A DNA stretch of 23,353 nucleotides, taken from the NCBI GenBank assembly GCA_002179805.1, contig NAVB01001955.1:1-23353 (forward strand), written 5' to 3'. The stretch comes from Acanthamoeba lenticulata. Lineage: Eukaryota > Discosea > Longamoebia > Acanthamoebidae. The first letter of the stretch is position 1. Each line of letters starts with the position of its first letter. Below, piece after piece: positions 17,641-23,353 of this stretch. Below the pieces are notes generated by a model. The model was not told the origin of the DNA, made no database searches, and saw nothing but the letters and a program-made list of their open reading frames with translations. Both the position numbers and the translations under genes were made by a program.

Positions 17641-19715
17641 ATGGAGGACGACACATTTGAGCTTGAGGCGCCTGTTGCGGAGCCTGGCTACCTCGATGAG
17701 GATGGAGATGAGGGTTTCGAGGACGATGAGGCCTACGCCGAGGAAGATGTTGATGTCCCCGCTACCCCCCACGTGCGCTCTGTGCCGGAGGCTGTGCGCA
17801 GGTTTGTCGTTCTGTTCCACAAGTACTTCACGCAGAAGAATGTGGACAAGATCACTGGCATCTATCACTACACCTTCAGCAAGCTCACGGACAGGTACCC
17901 TTTCGACCTGGCAACTTCAACTTTGTTGCGATTTTTAAGTGCTATCAACTACGGCATAGGTTTTTCAAGGATTCCACTTGGCCGAGTGAGGAGACCATCG
18001 CTCCCCTCGTCAACAATGGTACCAAATTTGCATTACATCTTTGCTTAATTTTTTTGTGCACCACCAAATACTGACGGCATGGGTTTGTGCCGACTACAGA
18101 CACCGTATTCCTGCTGATGTACAAGGGTGCGTCCATCCCCTCTCCGTTTCCCTTTGGCCAACTTGCTCAATTCTTGTTCCGCAAACTGTGTAGAGCTCTA
18201 CTTCCGTCATATCTACTCTAAGCGAGAGCAGCCCTCGCTCAACACTCGCTTCGAGTCGTGGCACAACTACCGCCAGCTGTTCGACTACGTCCTCGGTACG
18301 ACCTGCCTTGTACAACCCTCCAAGGAGGGCATTTTTACGGGAGCGGCACTTACACGAAAAGGCGGTGTTCCCGTCGCGGCCTTGTTTCCACAGCGTCGAG
18401 CGACGATGCCGAGCTGGGCTTGCCTCTCCAGTGGCTGTGGGATATGGTGGACGAGTTCCTCTTCCAGTTCCAGTCCTACTCGCAGAACCGCTGCAAGCTG
18501 GCCAACAAGTCTGCCCAGGACCTCGCCCTCTTCAAGGAGCACCCCGACGTGTGGAGCGTGACCAGCGTACGTACCACATGGAGAAGAACAGCCGTCTCTC
18601 GCCTCCAAATGAATCGTGGACGGCTCACACCCAATGGGGGGCGGGCTCTATGGTGATGACCACAGGTGATCACGTACCTGGAGGCGCTCGCGGCCAAGGG
18701 CAAGGTGGTGGAGCTGCTCGCGGCACAGACCACGGCTGACGGCAAGACCGCGCAGGCGCAGCAGTACACGCTGGTGCAGGCGCTGGGCTACTTTGCGCTC
18801 GTCGGGCTGTCGCGCATCCACTGCCTGCTGGGCGACTACCACAGCGCGCTCCGCGTGCTGGAGCCGATCGACCTCACGCGCCGCGGCCTCTACACGCGCG
18901 TGACGGCCTGCCACGTGTCGCTCTACTACTACCTGGCCTTTGCCTACCTCATGACCAGGCGCTACGGGCTGGCCGTGCAGGTGGTGGGCTCCATCCTCAC
19001 CTACATGACCCGCACCAAGCAGTACCACACCCGGTCCTACCAGTACGACCAGATGATGAAGAAGAACGAGCAGCTCTACTACCTCCTCGCCCTCGCCGGC
19101 GCGCTCGCCCCGCAGGGCACCGGCCCGCTGGGCAACGACCTCGTGGAGCAGGCCCTTCACGAAAAGTGCGGCGACAAGCTCATCCGCATCAACCGCGGCG
19201 AGCTCGCCGCCTACGAGGACATGTTCAACAAGGCCTGCCCCAAGTTCATCCACCCGTCCCCGCCCCACCCGGACGCCCTCCTCTCGGCCTCTGCCGCCTC
19301 AGCCTCTGAGGAGGCCCCGGCCGTGCCGCACGACTACCACCAGGAGCCCCGCAAGCTGCAGGCTCGCGTGTTCATGCAGGAGGTCGAGGAGCAGGCCGTG
19401 CTAGGCACGTTGCGGTCCTTCCTCCGGCTCTACACCACCATCTCCCTGCCCAAGCTCGCGGGCTTCCTCGACACCGACGCCGCCACCGTGCGGGCGCAGC
19501 TCATGTGCTACAAGCACAAGACCGCCCACGCCCCGCACCTCGGCCCGCGCCTCCCCGACTCGGCCACGCCCCACGACGTCACCTTCCACATCCAGGGCGA
19601 CATGGTCCACGTCGTCGATGCCAAGCAGGCCCGCCGCTACACGGACTACTTCCTGCGCCACATCCACAAGTTTGACTCGATCCACGCGCGTCTTGCCGTT
19701 GGCCAGCAGCACTAG
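17641..19715 (+). CDS. EIF3L: Translation initiation factor eIF3 subunit L
   Basis: Subunit of the eIF3 complex that helps load the 40S ribosome onto mRNA. Exons 17641-17894, 17960-18018, 18100-18126, 18194-18295, 18394-18566 and 18666-19715; phases agree, 554 residues against about 564 in human. Order: acidic N terminus (FELEAPVAEPGYLDEDGDEGFEDDE has family-like character), then RFVVLFHKYFTQKN, FFKDSTWPSEETIAP, DTVFLLMYKELYFRHIYSK across three exons, LPLQWLWDMVDEFLFQFQSY, the helical-repeat body (GYFALVGLSRIHCLLGDY, SLYYYLAFAYLMTRRY) and a C-terminal winged-helix part (TTISLPKLAGFLD). The third exon is only 27 nt. The start at 17641 is the first ATG and gives the acidic N terminus expected. 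Confidence 0.95.
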
Positions 19716-19915
19716 GCCGTGGCCGCAAGTGAGTTTTTGGTGTGTGTGGGGCGCCAAGAAGCCCGACCTCTCCCCTTGCTCGAGCAGAATAAAACTCGTC
19801 GTCCTCCTCCACGCTCTCTCCCTTCTTTCTAAGGTGCGAAGAAACTTCACGCCATAAGCCCAACATTTTCCTTCCCGGCCCCACACAAGGTTTCTTCTAC
19901 TCGCGCGACTAGTCG
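19716..19915. other. Spacer between the eIF3L and SART3-like genes
   Basis: 200 bp between the eIF3L stop and the next start on the same strand. AATAAA at about 19788-19793 (CAGAATAAAACTC) is a plausible polyadenylation signal for eIF3L. The remainder is pyrimidine-rich, consistent with a promoter and leader of the following gene. Confidence 0.5.
19788..19793 (+). terminator. Likely polyadenylation signal of the eIF3L gene
   Basis: AATAAA about 75 nt after the eIF3L stop codon, followed by pyrimidine-rich sequence, in the short gap before the next gene. Confidence 0.5.
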
Positions 19916-22900
19916 ATGGCCGAAGCCGGCAGGATAGTTGAAATGGACGATGACGACGATTACATGACCACAACCATCGTCACTGATGGTGTGGAAGACG
20001 AAGAAGAGGAAGAAGGCGCCCAGGAAGATGTGGACGACAGCGAGGATTCGTCGTCAGACGATTCGGATTCAGAGGGCGAAATCGGGGAAGAGGAGCTGGC
20101 CTCGTACCGCGCACGTGTGGAGAGCAACCCCCAGCAGTATGAAGCACATGTGCAGCTCGTTGCTGCTCTTCGCTCTATGGACGGCCAAGAAGCAGCTTTG
20201 CACCAGGCCCGGTACGTACAGCACTGAAGTTGCAAGGCTAGGGCCGGGGAAGAGCCTTTTTGGTGAGCTGACTTGCACTGGGGGCGATGTGGGCTACCAG
20301 AGAAAAGATGGCCTCTATCTTCCCGCTCCCTGAGGGTGAGCAGCGCTACTTGCCCACACCCTACAAGGGACAACAGAGTGTTAACGACGATGTTTGGCCG
20401 TGTGTGTGCCTGCAGACGAGTGGCTGGAGTGGTTGACTGACGAAGAGAGGCTCGCCAGAGATGACCCGATCGCCAGGATGCAAGTCCTGAGTCTCTACGA
20501 ACAGGCCGTCCAGGACTATCGCTGTACGTGAGTTCCCCCCCCCCTCCCCAATCCCGCGGGGGCGCTCAGTAGACTCACGCGCCATGTTCTGTGGCGGGCC
20601 GCGACACCGCAGCGGTGGCCGTGTGGGAGCGGTATCTGCGGTTTGCCGGGGACTTTTACCGCGACGACCTCACGGCCCTGCGCGGGGTGTTCGAGGAGGC
20701 GCTCACTGCGGTGGGGCTGCACGTGGCCGAGGGCGCGCGCGTGTGGGAGGCCTATCGCCAGTTCGAGCTCAGCCACCCGGCCGACGTGGAGCGCATTCGG
20801 AAGCTCTTCGTGCGCCAGCTGGGCGTGCCGCTCATGGGCATGGACGACACCCTGCAGGCCTACCTCGCCTGGGAGTCCACCCACGGCGGTGATCCTGCCA
20901 ACGGCCGACGTGCCTACGAGGCCGCCTCCGCGCGCCTGCAGGAGTATCTGCCCTTCGAGCAGGAGGTCGCCGGCCCGTGGTCTGGTACTCCACACCACAC
21001 AGCCTCCCCCCTAATTTGCGCTCCGCCATCTTTGTGGCCACTCGCCTCATCGTGCCGCCCCGCCCGCAGCGAGCAACCCGGACTACACCAAGCTGGATGC
21101 GTGGAAGCGCTACGCCCAGTTCGAGGAGCAGAAGAACGAGCCTGCGCGCGTCCAGATGGTCTACGAGCGCGCCATCCAGCGCTACTGCCTCGTGCCGGAC
21201 CTTTGGATCAGCTACCTGGCCTACCTCGTAACGTCACCATCTCCCCCACTTGCCTCGTCTCGCATGCAACGAGCTGCTGTCTGGTGGTGGTGGTGGTTGT
21301 TGATCTCTCCAGCCCTGACGGAGGCTGGTCGTGCATGCACAGGAGCGCGTGCTGAAGGGCGTGCACGACGTGGTGCTGGCCGTTAACAAACGCGCTGTGC
21401 GCAACTACCCCTGGTCTTCGCAGCTCTGGGCTGACTACATCCGTGCCCTCGTACGACTCTCTTCACTTTTTCTTTCTTTCCCTTTGGCTCATCTTTCGCG
21501 GTGCGGTCGGCCCTGGTGATTGCAGGAGCGCGCGTCGCGGACAGAGCAAGAGGCGACCGGTATGTGCGCCGCCAACGTTGCCCCACGCCTAAGCTCGCAG
21601 CTGGTCTGACCCTTTTCGTCCACGTGTACGTGCTCGTGCTCAGCGGTGTTTGAGAAGAGCCTGCAGGCGGGCATGAGCACGGCCGACGACTTTGCGCACG
21701 TGTTCCAGACATTTGCCGACTACCAGCGCCGCCAGCTTCCGCCCATCAGTGCGTGTTCATCTCCTCTCCTTTCCGCATTAGCCTGTCTCCGGCGCTCCCG
21801 CTTGAGCTCTAGGATCTGATCTGGCCCGACCCGACCCGATCTCCATGAGCCACCAGGTGAGTTGAAGGGCAACGCCGAGTTGGGCGCCGAGAAAGGCGCG
21901 TCGATTCGCCACACACTGCAGCGGGCCATCGACACGCTGACCACCTGTAAGCCCTCCATAGCCCTTCCTCCCCCAAATCTCTTCCCCCTCTCCCGCTTCT
22001 CCCAATGATGCGAACACGTGGGTTGGCGTCGACCTGGGTTCTCGCCAGACTTCCCGGAGAGCGGGTGGATCGCTGAGCTGCGGACGTACTGGGGCACCCT
22101 CGAGGCCCGCGTGTTTGGCGACGTCGAGAAGGCCGTCGCGCAGTGGGAGGAGGTCCTCAAGACCAACGGCTCTGACTACGACAGGTGGATCCAGTACGCC
22201 CAGTGCTTGTGGGAGGCGCTGGGCGCGGCTGGACTTGACCGCGTCCGGGCGGTGTACAAGCGGGCCGCCAACGGCCTCACGCACAGCTCGACGGCCACCT
22301 CGCTCTTCAGCGCGTGGCTCACGTTCGAGCGCATATACGGCGATTTGGCCGGCTTTGACGAAGCCCGGCGGCGGCAGATGGCGAAGCTCGGCCAACTGAT
22401 GGCGCGCGAACAGCAGCAATACGAGCAGCAGCAACAGACGCAAGAGCCCGCGCAGCACCGAGCGGCACGCCAGCAGCGCCCGACCAAGGGCAAGGCCAAA
22501 GGCACCAAGCGGGAGGCCGCCTTTGCACTGCCAGCGCCCAAGCCGGCAAAGCGAAGGAGGGGCGGTACCTACTACATCTCGCCGTCATCTCGGTGTGTGT
22601 ATGCTTGGCTTCTGAAGCTTTGTTTGTTTTGCCTCTCTCTCTCTCTCTCTTTCTTTTTGGTGGCGGGCGTGAGCAGAGGCCGAGTCCGAGACCGGCACCG
22701 CGGAGAGCGCTGGTGGTAGTGATGGCGCGGCGGCCGACGCGTCAAGCCAGCCGGCGAGCCAGCCGTCCGAGACAGCTGCCGCGTCCCAGGAAGCTGCAGT
22801 GGATACCAACGCCAACGCGTCGGCTTCCGCCCCGGGCCCCAAGGAGGGCGAGAAGGCGAATGAAGGCAAGGCGCCGATGGCAGTAGAGACCGATGGTGCC

Positions 22901-23353
22901 AGCACCGACGAGCGGACGGTACGCGTCAACGGGCTCGCCTTCACCATGGACGAAGCCGAAGTGCGGAAGGCTTTTGAGACGGTACCGTCTTCTCTCCTCT
23001 CTCTCTCTCTCCCTCTCCCCTCCCTTTCCCGCTGCTGTCGCTGACCGTGCGCTCGCACGCGGGGGCGGTGCCGTCGTTGAAACACCAGTGCGGTCCAGTG
23101 GTCGACGTGCGGCTGGTGCGGGGCAAGGAGAACAAGTCCAAGGGCCTGGCCTTTGTCGAGTTTGCCCGTGTGGCCGACGCGCAGGCTGCCATTGAGCGCC
23201 AGTGGAACGACGATCAGCGCACGTGGAAGGTGCAGCGCGCTTCGGCTCCCCGGGTGCGTCCCCTCTTGTCTCCTGCGTATGTGTAGCATCGGCTTTTGTT
23301 TGTTGATTGACGCGGCCTATCTCCTGCACGGGTGGGTGGATGGGTTTGGGGGG
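19916..23353 (+). CDS. SART3: SART3/Prp24-like U4/U6 snRNP recycling factor, 3' end outside window
   Basis: RNA-binding protein that re-anneals U4 and U6 snRNAs after splicing. Exons 19916-20211, 20301-20335, 20416-20523, 20613-20984, 21070-21227, 21343-21450, 21526-21559, 21644-21748, 21857-21946, 22049-22564, 22677-22981 and 23089-23253; all phases agree, 764 residues to the edge. Order: acidic N terminus; HAT helical repeats (for example VAVWERYLRFAGDFY, ARVWEAYRQFELSH, DAWKRYAQFEEQ, DLWISYLAYL, QLWADYIRAL, DRWIQYAQCLWEAL) to about residue 540; Gln-rich segment; NLS-like KPAKRRR near 600; Ala/Ser-rich linker; first RRM from about 688 with RNP2 VRVNGLAF and RNP1 KGLAFVEF. Human SART3 has the same order (HAT, NLS, RRMs). 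A GTGCGT donor at 23254 shows it continues. Several short exons (34-35 nt) make this the most fragmented gene here. Confidence 0.9.

Noticed and set aside
1..23353. tRNA, rRNA, snRNA genes, CRISPR arrays, or bacterial-type operons
   Set aside because: No cloverleaf with A/B boxes, no spaced direct repeats and no ribosome-binding sites were seen; the window is eukaryotic and intron-rich.

Overview
The window looks like nuclear DNA of a free-living amoeba of the Acanthamoeba type. The reasons are GC-rich, densely packed genes on both strands, many short introns (about 50-170 nt) with 5' splice sites mostly of the form GTRCGT, and amoebozoan/eukaryotic protein families. The organism is inferred from these traits; no marker gene proves it. 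All gene models were built by hand by joining exons whose reading phases agree and whose joined protein matches the family.

Layout, left to right. (1) 1-1701 (-): secreted S28 serine carboxypeptidase, whose 3' end lies outside the window. (2) 1702-2046: spacer holding a perfect 28-bp inverted repeat. (3) 2047-6132 (-): 11-exon P3A plasma-membrane H+-ATPase. (4) 6430-8242: complete Tc1/mariner (IS630 superfamily) transposon with 29-bp inverted ends, TA target duplication and an intact DD37E transposase. It lies between two divergent host genes. (5) 8478-9484 (+): TARG1/OARD1-type macrodomain hydrolase with an added N-terminal CUE-like segment. (6) 9889-12549 (-): intronless Hsp104/ClpB disaggregase. 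Just past its stop, across an A10 run, lies a 110-codon frame for a charged, NLS-like tail. (7) 13078-15581 (+): EHD-family membrane-remodelling ATPase whose first intron is GC-AG and holds a perfect 16-bp hairpin. (8) 15672-17425 (-): coiled-coil protein with two SH3 domains. (9) 17641-19715 (+): translation initiation factor eIF3 subunit L. (10) 19916 to the right edge (+): SART3/Prp24-like U4/U6 recycling factor, cut off after its first RRM.

The genes do not form an operon or pathway; they are ordinary housekeeping and cell-biology genes. The EHD and double-SH3 genes are tail to tail and may both serve endocytosis. The most notable items are the intact transposon, the CUE-macrodomain fusion, the possible slippage-dependent tail on Hsp104, the 5' splice sites with C at +4, and two GC-AG introns with predicted pairing inside.
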